Source: CAWFGW01 sp963815495 (lineage in GTDB: Bacteria; Bacteroidota; Bacteroidia; Cytophagales; JAAEPT01). Taken from it: a stretch of 18,532 nt of DNA. This document shows, piece by piece, positions 1-7,165 of this stretch. The stretch is from assembly GCA_963815495.1 (NCBI GenBank), contig CAWFGW010000020.1, forward strand, positions 1 through 18,532, written 5' to 3'. Every line of letters starts with the position of its first letter. Positions within the stretch are counted from its first letter, which is position 1. The notes beneath the pieces are model-generated. The model saw nothing but the letters and a program-made list of their open reading frames with translations, was not told the origin of the DNA and ran no database searches. Made by a program: the position numbers and the translations under genes.

Positions 1-701
1 CCGATGCTGACACCGAAGTTCCAACTGGTTGGGTAGAAAATATGTTTGAAGGTTTTGATGATGAAACCGGAGTGGTGACAGGTGTGACCTCTTTACAAAC
101 CAAGAACTGGTTTCATGTTTTTCAACAAATTGATTGGCTTTATGCACTTTCATTGGTAAAAGTTGTGAGTGATTTAGGCTTTCCAGTCACAAGCATGGGT
201 AACAACATGGCTGTGAAAAAAGAAGCTTATTGGCAGACAGGAGGTTATGAGAAGCTACCGTTTTCAATCACAGAAGATTTTCAACTTTTTAAGAAAATAA
301 TAGACAAAGGATGGGGGTATAAAAACTTGTTTCACAAGAGTGTGTTAGCTTTTTCGTTACCACTTAAAAACTTGAAATCATTGCTCTACCAACGCAAACG
401 ATGGATGGTGGGTGCTATGCAATTGCCTTTTCATTTTTTGGTTTTGCTATTTTTGCAAGCTTTGTTTTACCCCGTTATGCTTTTGTTGTTTTTTGTTGAT
501 TTTAATTGGACGATCAATATTGTTTTGCTCAAAATAATTATTCAGACAGCGTTTATTATTAAAGCTTATCGGAAACTACATTTGCCAACACCTATGTTGT
601 CGGTGGCATTATTTGAAATCTATAGTGCTTTTCTTTCAATGCTGATGTTGGTGTTTTATTTTACACCCATAAAAGTGAAATGGAAAGGGAGGAAGTATTA
701 G
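1..701 (+). CDS. Family 2 glycosyltransferase, 5'-truncated by window edge
   Basis: C-terminal part of a membrane-anchored GT2 glycosyltransferase; the frame is open from base 3 and the true start lies outside the window. The first codons read DADTEVPTGWVEN, giving the DXD nucleotide-sugar/metal site (nt 3-11). A TED motif (nt 273-281, likely catalytic base region) and QRKRW (nt 390-404, the QXXRW motif of processive-type GT2 enzymes) follow. After QRKRW come strongly hydrophobic segments (about nt 420-535 and 585-665), as in enzymes whose catalytic domain faces the cytoplasm beside C-terminal membrane helices. This would transfer sugar from a nucleotide-sugar to a lipid or polysaccharide acceptor; the acceptor cannot be told. 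The gene ends in the basic tail KVKWKGRKY and the stop codon directly abuts a heptamer repeat array. Family assignment is firm, substrate unknown. Confidence 0.85.
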   Translation, partial: DADTEVPTGWVENMFEGFDDETGVVTGVTSLQTKNWFHVFQQIDWLYALSLVKVVSDLGFPVTSMGNNMAVKKEAYWQTGGYEKLPFSITEDFQLFKKIIDKGWGYKNLFHKSVLAFSLPLKNLKSLLYQRKRWMVGAMQLPFHFLVLLFLQALFYPVMLLLFFVDFNWTINIVLLKIIIQTAFIIKAYRKLHLPTPMLSVALFEIYSAFLSMLMLVFYFTPIKVKWKGRKY

Positions 702-756
702 AATTATGAATTATGAATTATGAATTATGAATTATGAATTATGAATTATGAATTAT
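702..756. repeat. Tandem heptamer array, AATTATG x7 plus partial copy
   Basis: Seven exact head-to-tail copies of AATTATG (702-750) followed by a 6-base partial copy (751-756), beginning on the base after the glycosyltransferase stop codon. Because the unit is 7 bp, the array cannot stay in one reading frame and is not coding. It ends 4 bases before the putative left end of the IS3 element. Short tandem heptamers of this kind change copy number by slippage; any role is unknown. Confidence 0.95.
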
Positions 757-815
757 TTTTTGTCTCTATCAGTCTATTATAGAGTATCTAAATACCTTAC
801 TACTTAAATAAGACC

Positions 816-1787
816 ATGCGGGATTTTAGTTTAAATAGCCTTTATCGAATGCTTGGATTAAGTAAACAAGCTGTTTTTGATTATCAAAAACGTCAAAAAG
901 CCTTTGATTTAGAGTTGTCAGAATTAATTACCCAAGTCGATTGCATTAGAACCGATCACCCAGGTTGTGGGGTGGAAAAGATGTATGATACCTTAAAGCC
1001 GAAATTAGTAGGCAGGGATAAGTTTTGCGAGATCTTTTTTTCTTTAGGTTATGGCTTACAAAAAAAGAGGAACTACCATCGTACCACCATTCCATCGCAC
1101 CTAAACTATCCTAATTTGATAGAAGGGATGCAGGTAACAAGACCTCACCAAGTTCTTCAAAGTGACATTACTTATTTTGAGTTGAATGGAAGTCATTTCT
1201 ATTTAGTGTTCATCATTGATGTATATACACGAGAAGTAGTAAGTCATTGTACCAGTAATCACCTTCGAGCAGAAGCGAATGTTAAAGCTTTAAAAAAGGC
1301 GTTAACAAAAATGGAGTTTCCAGAATGGGAATGCATTCATCATTCAGACAGAGGGAGTCAATATACCAGTAAGGAATATTTAAAGTTGCTAAAAGAAAAC
1401 AAAATTCAGGTGAGTATGGGGCTAATTGCCCAAGACAATGCGTATGCAGAACGCGTAAATGGAACTATTAAAAACGAGTATTTAGAACGCTGGGCAATAA
1501 AAGATGCTCGTGACTTAACAAGAAAAGTAAACAAAGTAGTAGCTCATTATAACCAAAGCAGAAAACATAGGGCTTTTAAAAACAGGTTTTCTCCACTAGA
1601 ATTTAAAAGCACTTTAGTAGATTTAACCACCCAAGAAAGACCGAAGGTGATAATTTATGCCGAAGGAAATCATAAAATCAAACAGGCATCGAGCCTGTTT
1701 GATTTTAACCCAAGACAAGATCCTCAGGCTCTAAATTGTCCGATAGAAGTAATTAGTTTTAAACCCAAAACGGTCAAGTGTATTTAG
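816..1787 (+). CDS. IS3-family transposase, orfB-type (DDE, rve integrase core)
   Basis: A 323-residue protein of the length usual for IS3 OrfB. The catalytic triad is visible: D117 (QSDITYF), D178 (HHSDRGSQYTS) and E212 (NAYAERVNGTIKNEY), within an rve/RNase H-like core at about residues 105-265. Residues 30-95 resemble the HTH_21-like region that precedes the core in this family, and HYNQSRKHRAF with SPLEF is the normal OrfB C-terminal signature. All catalytic residues are kept and there is no frameshift. In most IS3 elements OrfB is made as an OrfAB fusion by -1 frameshifting; no orfA lies upstream, and the frame is closed by a TAA at 789-791, so this would have to be translated alone from ATG 816. 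The last 40 residues contain a perfect hairpin in the DNA. Either a derivative that lost orfA or a natural single-ORF variant; activity is doubtful without OrfA. Confidence 0.9.
   Translation: MRDFSLNSLYRMLGLSKQAVFDYQKRQKAFDLELSELITQVDCIRTDHPGCGVEKMYDTLKPKLVGRDKFCEIFFSLGYGLQKKRNYHRTTIPSHLNYPNLIEGMQVTRPHQVLQSDITYFELNGSHFYLVFIIDVYTREVVSHCTSNHLRAEANVKALKKALTKMEFPEWECIHHSDRGSQYTSKEYLKLLKENKIQVSMGLIAQDNAYAERVNGTIKNEYLERWAIKDARDLTRKVNKVVAHYNQSRKHRAFKNRFSPLEFKSTLVDLTTQERPKVIIYAEGNHKIKQASSLFDFNPRQDPQALNCPIEVISFKPKTVKCI
1673..1707. repeat. Perfect 15-bp-arm hairpin inside transposase gene
   Basis: TAAAATCAAACAGGC (1673-1687) and its exact reverse complement (1693-1707) are separated by the 5-base loop ATCGA. 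The structure lies inside codons about 286-297 of the transposase, in a part that still encodes protein (KIKQASSLFDF). No long T-run follows on the plus strand, so it is not a classic terminator. It could fold in the mRNA and limit transposase translation or stability. Confidence 0.9.
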
Positions 1788-1799
1788 GGATTGACACAA

Positions 1800-1841
1800 T
1801 ACTAACATCTCAGTACTCGCTACTCAAATCTCAATACTCCA
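1800..1841. repeat. Degenerate tandem heptamer array, TACTCAA-like x6
   Basis: The 42 bases parse exactly into six heptamers: TACTAAC, ATCTCAG, TACTCGC, TACTCAA, ATCTCAA, TACTCCA. All share a CT core and most share (T/A)(A/T)CTC at the same phase. The array begins two bases after the putative right end of the IS3 element and ends six bases before the tatD start codon, so it fills the whole spacer and would lie in the tatD leader. Confidence 0.75.
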
Positions 1842-1847
1842 ACAAAC

Positions 1848-2620
1848 ATGAAATTAATCGAAACTCACGCACATATTTACTCAGAAAAATTTGAAGAAGA
1901 TGTAGTTGAATGTATTAAAAGAGCTAAGGGAGCAGGTGTTGAACGTATCTATATGCCTAATGTGGATAGTGAATCGATTGATCGAATGTTGAAGATGGAA
2001 GAGGATTACCCAAATTATTGTATTCCAATGATGGGCGTCCACCCATGTTCTATCAATGCGGATTATAAAAAAGAATTAGCGATAGCGGAGGAGTGGTTTT
2101 CAAAACGTGATTTTGTAGCTGTTGGTGAAATCGGTATGGATTTATATTGGGATAAAACCTATCAAAACGAACAAGAAGATGCGTTTAGAATTCAGTGCAA
2201 CTGGGCAATAGAGAAAGACATTCCTATTATTATTCATTCCAGAGAATCAACTCTTGAGAGTTTTAGACATTATAGAATCCTTTTCAAATAAAAAGTTGAG
2301 AGGCATTTTCCATTGTTTTTCTGGAACAACAGACGAAGCTAGCCGAATCATTAATTTGGGGTTTTATATTGGAATTGGGGGAGTCGTTACTTACAAAAAT
2401 GGAGGCTTAGATAAAGTTGTTCCGCACATTCCGCTTGGATAAAATTGTTTTAGAGACTGATTGTCCATACTTGCCGCCAACACCACATCGCGGAAAGCGA
2501 AATGAAACTTCGTATTTGAACTTGATTGCTGAAAAAATAGGGGACTTGCATCAAGTCTCAGTAGGAAAAGTGGCGGAAATCACTTCAGAAAATGCTGAGA
2601 AAGTATTTCAAGTAAAGTAA
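1848..2620 (+). pseudogene. tatD: TatD-family metal-dependent hydrolase, two frameshifts
   Basis: TatD-type TIM-barrel metallohydrolase (cytoplasmic, DNase/3'-5' exonuclease-like in characterised members) of about 256 residues when read through. It carries THAH (residues 6-9, metal ligands), GVHP (63-66), the metal-bridging glutamate in GEIGMD (E94), IIIHSRE (H130), then in the second frame IFHCFSG, and in the third frame ETDCPYLPPTPHRG with the last catalytic aspartate. The reading frame is broken twice: near 2253-2259 (SRESTL to RVLDIIESF) and at 2437-2438, where an extra G turns PLDKIVLETD into PLG-stop. Each break behaves as a one-base insertion. All expected metal ligands survive. The gene ends 24 bases before the asparaginase gene, suggesting one transcript. 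It is either freshly broken or the victim of sequence errors; family identity is firm. Confidence 0.88.
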
Positions 2621-2644
2621 CTTCACCGATCAGAAAGAAAAACC

Positions 2645-3698
2645 ATGGTTACCTACTCAAAATTAAAGCTAGACTTTCACAAAAATCCAGAACAGCAATT
2701 TCTGATTATCTATACTGGTGGAACAATTGGCATGCGTGTAAATGAAGAAGGACAGCTAGTGCCTTTTAACTTTGAGCAGTTTGTCGACTTGGTGCCAGAG
2801 CTCAAGCAGTTTAAACACAATTTTACTATTTTTTCTTTCAATGAGTTAATTGATTCTGCTGACATGACTCCCGATCATTGGATAGCCATAGCCGATTGCA
2901 TTGCAGAAAATTATCATTTGTTTGATGGGTTTATTGTGCTTCAAGGTACCGATACCATGGCTTATGCAGCTTCTGGCGTGAGTTTTTTGTTAGAAAATGT
3001 AAAAAAACCAATCATTTTTACTGGAGCACAGTTGCCAATAGGTGCAATAAGAAATGATGCACGAAAAAACTTAATTAGCTCAATTGACATTGCTGCACAA
3101 CGGAAAAACGGTGAGCCGATAGTGCAAGAAGTGACTATTTTTTTTGATGAAATATTGATTCGAGGAACACGGTCTCGGAAAGTTCAAAGCAATCACTTGG
3201 ATGCGTTTCAATCTGAAAATTATCCTGAACTAGCCCATGCTGGTGTGTTTTTGGAGTTTAACGAGTTGGCTTTAACCAAGTCTACAGGTGCATTTCGAGG
3301 TTATTCGAAACTATGTAGAGAGGTGTCGTTGTTGAAAGTTTTATCCTGGAATTAATGGTGCGGATATTGAGGCTACGCTTTCGAGACCTAATCTTAAAGG
3401 TTTAGTAATTGAAACCTTTGGAGCAGGAAATGCTTCTACTAATGATAGCCTTATTGCTGAATTGGACAAATTCATAAGAAGAGGGGGGGTCATCATTAAT
3501 GTTTCTCAATGTGATGGTGGTCAGGTTGTACAGAAACTATATCAGACGGGTAATAAGCTGGATAAAATTGGTGTGATTTCAGGTAAAGATATGACTGCTG
3601 AATCAGCCTTGGCCAAGTTGATGTTTGTATTAGGGAACTTCGAAGGAAGCGAAGTTTCAAAAAATCTAGCTGTTTCTTTGAGGGGGGAAATGAGTTAA
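2645..3698 (+). pseudogene. ansA: Type I (cytoplasmic) L-asparaginase, one frameshift
   Basis: Reads through as about 350 residues, the normal size of type I asparaginase, which hydrolyses L-asparagine to aspartate and ammonia. The first catalytic-threonine motif is YTGGTIGM (residues 23-30) and the second catalytic motif is LQGTDTMAY (99-107, with T102 and D103). FTGAQLPIGAIRNDARKN and, after the break, TFGAGNA and NVSQCDGG are also family-conserved. There is no signal peptide, consistent with the cytoplasmic type. The frame breaks in the TTTT run at 3339-3342: removing one T converts KVLSWN-stop to KVYPGINGADIEATL, restoring the family sequence. ATG 2645 was taken because it is the first start in frame and is closely spaced to tatD. 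As with tatD, all catalytic residues are intact, so the lesion is a single-base indel of recent or technical origin. Confidence 0.88.
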
Positions 3699-3739
3699 TG
3701 TTTTTAAACAAACTGGGGTGATAAACGTTTTGTGTTGGT

Positions 3740-4150
3740 ATGGCAACACTTATAGTGGATTTCGGGTTGGTGATTTTGATATGGATGACTCAGTTAATAG
3801 TTTATCCTAGTTTTGAATATTACCAAGAAGCAGACCTCAAGCAGTGGCATAAAATTTATACTTCAAACATCACGCTATTAGTACTGCCGCTAATGGCACT
3901 ACAAGCTTTTTTTTGTGTTTACAGACTTATGTTTTCTTTTGATTGGATTGGTTTAATTGTTTTCTCAATGGTTATTGGAGCTTGGATAAATACTTTCTTT
4001 TATGCTGTACCACTTCATGGAAAAATAACCAAAGGAAAGGATGTTTTGCAGTCAGCACGAAGTTTAATACGTGTAAATTGGTATAGAACTATTTTATGGA
4101 CGATGGTTTTTATTGTAAATCTTTGGGTTTTCGTCAAACAACAATTGTAG
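3740..4150 (+). CDS. Small four-helix membrane protein, uncharacterised
   Basis: A 136-residue hydrophobic protein with four likely transmembrane helices (about residues 3-22, 45-65, 69-91 and 113-133). Between them are polar motifs: VYPSFEYY and WHKIYTSNI in the first loop, VPLHGKITKGKD in the second, and NWYRTILW before the last helix. This histidine/tryptophan pattern resembles a conserved Bacteroidota membrane protein of unknown function that I recall but cannot name. It is the only gene of the 1848-5931 block with an uninterrupted frame. It lies 41 bases after the asparaginase stop and 33 bases before the next gene, on the same strand, so co-transcription is plausible. No catalytic motif is recognised. 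Confidence 0.7.
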   Translation: MATLIVDFGLVILIWMTQLIVYPSFEYYQEADLKQWHKIYTSNITLLVLPLMALQAFFCVYRLMFSFDWIGLIVFSMVIGAWINTFFYAVPLHGKITKGKDVLQSARSLIRVNWYRTILWTMVFIVNLWVFVKQQL

Positions 4151-4183
4151 CAGTAGGTTAAACAAGTACTAAACGATAAAAAA

Positions 4184-4584
4184 ATGATATCAACTTTGTG
4201 GATGAAAAACACACTAAAAGCCGCAGGAATTTATAATATACTCTGGGGAGCTTGGGTAGTCTTGTTTCCAACTCATTTTTTTGAATTAGTAGGCATGCAG
4301 CCTGTCAATCATGAGGTGATTTGGCAAGGTATGGGTATGGTTATCGGTGTGTATGGGTTAGGCTATTGGTGGGCAGCTTCAGACCCTTTAACACATTGGC
4401 CAATTGTTGCAGTAGGATTATTGGGGAAATTTTTGGACCCGTTGGTTTCTTTATGAATTATCTCTCAGGTAAAATTCCTTTTGAATTTATTTACACGATG
4501 TTTACTAACGATTTTATCTGGTGGATACCATTTACCTTGATTTTAATTGAAGCAAATAAAAAACAAAAAATTAAATGGCTTTAG
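4184..4584 (+). pseudogene. Small membrane protein, frameshifted
   Basis: About 133 residues when read through, with four hydrophobic segments. The N-terminal part reads KAAGIYNILWGAWVVLFP and GMVIGVYGLGYWWA; the C-terminal part, in another frame, reads FGPVGFFMNYLSGKIPFEF and NDFIWWIPFTLIL. The frame changes at about 4427-4434 (GGGGAAATTTTTGG): adding one A restores LLGKIFGPVGFF, so this looks like a one-base deletion, opposite in sign to the lesions in tatD and ansA. The sequence resembles a conserved Bacteroidota membrane family of unknown function. The start could be ATG 4184 or ATG 4202. The 3' end overlaps the beginning of the next pseudogene by 10 bases, a typical operon arrangement. 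Confidence 0.65.
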
Positions 4585-4945
4585 TCAATAGGTTAAGTCG
4601 CTATATTCACAGTCAGCTTTCTACATTATTGCTAGGTTTAAATCATTTTATACAACCCAGAGTTTTTATTACCCTTTAATTCCTTCTTATTTACCTTTTC
4701 ACGAATCTTATTAACTATGGTAGTGGTGTTTTTGAAATGGTTTTAGGAGTGGGGCTGCTGTTCTAAAACAACGAAATTGGGCGCAGTTGGAATAATTGTC
4801 AATGCTTGATTGCTTTATACCCTCACATATTTATTTTATTCAGCTTGGTGGTTGTATTGAGGATGTGCTTTGTGTCGGACCCTTGGGTTGCTTGGATTGC
4901 GATTGTGTTATCCACCCGTTGTTAATTTGGTGGGCTGCAGTATGA
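4575..4945 (+). pseudogene. DoxX-like membrane protein remnant, several frameshifts
   Basis: No long open frame survives, but a DoxX-family-like membrane protein can be pieced together across frames. From ATG 4575 it reads MALVNRLSRYIHSQLSTLL, then GLNHFIQPRVFI, after a shift IPSYLPFHE, after another LINYGSGVFEMVLGVGLLF, then fragments GIIVNA and CLIALYPHI, and finally PLLIWWAAV ending at 4945. The order NHF-P..Y.P / GxxExxLGxGLL / YPxxI / LIWWA is the DoxX-like pattern. At least four 1-base indels or stops are needed. DoxX-like proteins are small four-helix membrane proteins, mostly of unknown role. The start codon lies inside the end of the preceding gene. The reconstruction is approximate. 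Confidence 0.6.
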
Positions 4946-5029
4946 AAGAAAAGTTATTAAGAAAAAATATATATAAACTGTTCTTATTAAAGTTATAGAC
5001 TTATATTTGGTTAAATAAAATTATAAATA

Positions 5030-5931
5030 ATGCAGATTATGAATAACCCTATTAATTGCTATTGTTCATTGTTACTTTATAGTTTTTGCTCAAAAAGATT
5101 CTTAATATTAAAACCTCAAATGGATAACACAATTTATGAAGAGAGGCTAGCCTAATAGTAATGGTGCTGGAGACTTTTTTTTCGTAGGAAACACTGCTGC
5201 TGGAAATGCACGAAGAGCTTTCTTAAGTTTGATTTGAGTGAATGTAGATCCACTCACGCAATAATAGATAGTGTGGTATTAATTATAACAACGTCAAAAA
5301 ACGCTACAGACTACAGCTCAAGTCTATTACGGGACATGTGTTAACAAGTGAATGGGGTGAAGGAACAACAAATGCAAGTGGTAATGAAGGAAGTGGAGGA
5401 GTGACGACTTCCAAAGTGCAACGTGGGAATAGCTTTTTTTGATGTGTCAAAATGGAGTAACGCCAGGTGGCGATTTTTTAGCCATCAACTTGGAGTGCAA
5501 CTATTGAAGATAATAAAAAGCAAATTATTTCTTCATCGGTTTGAGTGATGATGTCAATGCTTGGGTAGATGGTTCTGATAGTAAATCATGGGTGGATTTT
5601 ATTGGGGAATGAAAATGAAAACAAAACAGCCTATCGCTTTAACTCAAGAGAAAATGACAGACAACCCACCAGTACTTAAAATATATGGGCAAAAATATTG
5701 TGACATCCACTTTCAAAAAATGTTTCAGCAAATTCTTTGGAAGTATTTCCAAATCCGCAAGTCAGGGCATTATAACTATACAGGGTTAGACAGTAAAAAC
5801 TGGATTCTTTTAGATGAAACAGGAAGGAAAATAGCTTCGGGAATTCAAACACACTAGATGTTGGTTCATATAATTAAGGAGTTTATTTTCTTCAAGTTGA
5901 TGGTCTTGTAAAAAGAGTGACAGTTAAATAA
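5030..5931 (+). pseudogene. Secreted DNRLRE-like protein with T9SS sorting domain, heavily broken
   Basis: Piecing frames together gives a secreted-protein layout. It starts with a hydrophobic N-terminus (fragment AIVHCYFIVFAQKDS, a plausible signal peptide ending in A-Q). A DNRLRE-like beta-rich domain follows: DNTIYEE, NGAGDFFFVGNTAAGNARRA, KFDLS, AIIDSVVLIITTSKN, EWGEGTTNASGNEGSGG, FFDVSKWSN, GNENENKTAYRFNSREN. A type A T9SS C-terminal sorting domain closes it: NSLEVFPNP (about 5734-5757), SGHYNYTG, WILLDETGRKIASG, then after a shift GVYFLQVDGLVKRVTVK, ending at stop 5929-5931. Such proteins cross the outer membrane through the type IX system and are anchored or released at the surface. 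At least eight indels or in-frame stops occur. The longest surviving frame is 5588-5857, which should not be read as a gene on its own. Confidence 0.7.
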
Positions 5932-6045
5932 TATTATCTGATTGTACGCTAGTTTACCACTAATCTAAAAACAATGCGTCACCCTGAAGAATCGGAGAAT
6001 GATGTAATATGAATACTGGTAAACTACAGTATTATCAGATAATAT
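5931..6045. mobile_element. MITE-like 115-bp inverted-repeat element
   Basis: Two 29-base arms, 5931-5959 and 6017-6045, are inverted copies matching at 25 of 29 positions. The outer 12 bases (ATATTATCTGAT) and the inner 10 (TAGTTTACCA) are perfect. They enclose a 57-base non-coding centre (5960-6016). The left arm begins on the last base of the stop codon of the T9SS pseudogene. There is no ORF inside. The size and long terminal inverted repeats fit a miniature inverted-repeat element, but a large transcript-end hairpin is also possible. No transposase with matching ends is in the window. Confidence 0.6.
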
Positions 6046-6163
6046 AAATTCTCATTTGAAGTTTTGATTATAATTTATCTGTAGATATTGGAGTTCCGAA
6101 ATAACCTTTGATTATTAAACATTGAAGTTTAAACTAAAAATTATACCTTTAAAAACTGTAATT

Positions 6164-6248
6164 AGAGAGGTGGCCGAGTGGTTTAAGGCGCACGCCTGGA
6201 AAGCGTGTATACAGCAATGTATCGGGGGTTCGAATCCCTTCCTCTCTG
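6164..6248 (+). tRNA. tRNA-Ser (anticodon GGA)
   Basis: A class II tRNA with a long variable arm. The acceptor stem is AGAGAGG (6164-6170) with CCTCTCT (6241-6247), discriminator G6248. The D-arm region is TGGCCGAGTGGTTTAAGG. The anticodon stem CACGC/GCGTG encloses the loop CTGGAAA with anticodon GGA at 6198-6200, which reads UCC/UCU serine codons. The variable arm is about TGTATACAGCAATGTATC and the T-loop is TTCGAAT. The 3' CCA is not fully encoded (the genome reads GCAC), so it must be added after transcription. It lies 77 bases upstream of exbB on the same strand. Confidence 0.96.
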
Positions 6249-6325
6249 CACAAAAAGAGTTTGCATTTAGATTCTTTTCCTTAATATAGCTACTTGAATA
6301 ACAGGTTTTAAACCGAAAATAAGAC

Positions 6326-7165
6326 ATGAAAAAAACGTTGTTTGCACTTGCGCTACTAGCAGTATCATTAGGCTCACCTTCAATGGTATCGGCTCAAGAT
6401 AAAATTGAAACAAAAAAAGTAGATTCTGCTAAGGCCTCATCGGATAGCATAGAAAATAAAGCGATTGAGAAAAAAGTTTCTGCTGAAATTGTTGAAGATG
6501 TAGCCGTTGCTCCCAAGGAAACTACTAGCTATCATCAAATCATTAAAGACCGTTTTATTGAAGGAGGGGTAGAGTTTATGTCTATCGTACTCACTTGCCT
6601 TATTCTGGGGTTAGCGGTAGCCATTGAGCGTATCATCGCTTTAAACCTAGCATCTACAAACACTGAAAAATTATTGACTGATGTGAAAGGAGCTTTATTA
6701 AATGGTGGAGTTGAAAAAGCACGTGAACTGTGTGTAACAGTTCCTGGGCCTGTAGCCTCAATTTTTGCACAAGGTTTATTGCGAGCAAAAGAAGGCCCCG
6801 AAGCCGTTGAAAAATCGATTATGCAGTATGGTTCTGTTGAGATGGGTAAACTGGAAAAAGGTCTTTCTTGGGTTTCATTGTTTATTGCTTTAGCACCGAT
6901 GTTTGGTTTCATGGGAACGGTAATCGGTATGATTGGCGCGTTTGATAAAATTGCTATTGCAGATGATATCTCAGCAAGTATTGTAGCTGATGGAATTAAA
7001 GTAGCGTTGTTAACAACTGTTGCTGGGTTAATTGTAGCCGTTATTCTGCAGGTATTATATAACTACTGTATTCACAAAATTGATGCAATTGTGAACGAGA
7101 TGGAAGAAGCATCAATTTCGTTTGTGGATACGTTGATTGCTCACGACATTATCAAAAACAAATAA
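6326..7165 (+). CDS. exbB: ExbB/TolQ/MotA-family proton channel protein with signal-like N-terminus
   Basis: A 279-residue inner-membrane proton-channel subunit that with ExbD converts proton-motive force into work on a periplasmic partner (TonB- or Tol-type system). The N-terminus MKKTLFALALLAVSLGSPSMVSA-QD looks like a cleavable signal peptide, followed by a charged linker (about 25-75); this extension is usual in Bacteroidota ExbB but absent in E. coli. Three transmembrane helices follow at about 84-103, 181-206 and 224-246. The last two carry the family's pore signatures GFMGTVIGMIGAF (194-206) and LLTTVAGLIVAV (228-239). The cytoplasmic domain between helices 1 and 2 contains the typical GxxxKARELC and GLLRAKEG stretches. 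Its stop codon TAATG overlaps the next start, so it heads a four-gene operon. Frame and length are normal. Confidence 0.93.
   Translation: MKKTLFALALLAVSLGSPSMVSAQDKIETKKVDSAKASSDSIENKAIEKKVSAEIVEDVAVAPKETTSYHQIIKDRFIEGGVEFMSIVLTCLILGLAVAIERIIALNLASTNTEKLLTDVKGALLNGGVEKARELCVTVPGPVASIFAQGLLRAKEGPEAVEKSIMQYGSVEMGKLEKGLSWVSLFIALAPMFGFMGTVIGMIGAFDKIAIADDISASIVADGIKVALLTTVAGLIVAVILQVLYNYCIHKIDAIVNEMEEASISFVDTLIAHDIIKNK

Larger units (their letters stand above)
761..1798 (+). mobile_element. IS3-family insertion sequence, orfB only
   Basis: The element is defined by a DDE transposase gene and by imperfect terminal inverted repeats: TGTCTCTATC at 761-770 and GATTGACACA at 1789-1798, whose reverse complement TGTGTCAATC matches the left end at 8 of 10 positions and gives the usual TG...CA termini. 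Only 55 bases separate the left end from the transposase start, so the usual orfA (helix-turn-helix protein) has no room. No clear target-site duplication is seen in the immediate flanks (TTT versus ATA). Both ends are embedded between heptamer repeat arrays. Boundaries are inferred from the inverted repeats and could be off by a few bases; the family call rests on the transposase. Confidence 0.75.

Noticed and set aside
758..1801. Target-site duplication for the IS3 element
   Set aside because: The bases next to the two proposed ends (TTT and ATA) do not match, so no duplication can be claimed.
702..1841. Heptamer arrays as a CRISPR array
   Set aside because: Units are 7 bp with no spacers, far below CRISPR repeat size, and there are no cas genes.
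4908..4916. TTATCCACC as a DnaA box
   Set aside because: One mismatch to consensus at the last base and located inside the DoxX-like pseudogene, away from dnaA.
5588..5857. 89-codon open frame as an independent gene
   Set aside because: Its sequence is a mix of true frame (SGHYNYTG, LLDETGRKIASG) and wrong-frame residues from the broken T9SS protein.
6535..6912. 125-codon open frame on the minus strand opposite exbB
   Set aside because: It is antisense to a clearly conserved gene and shows no recognisable protein pattern; a by-product of exbB codon use.
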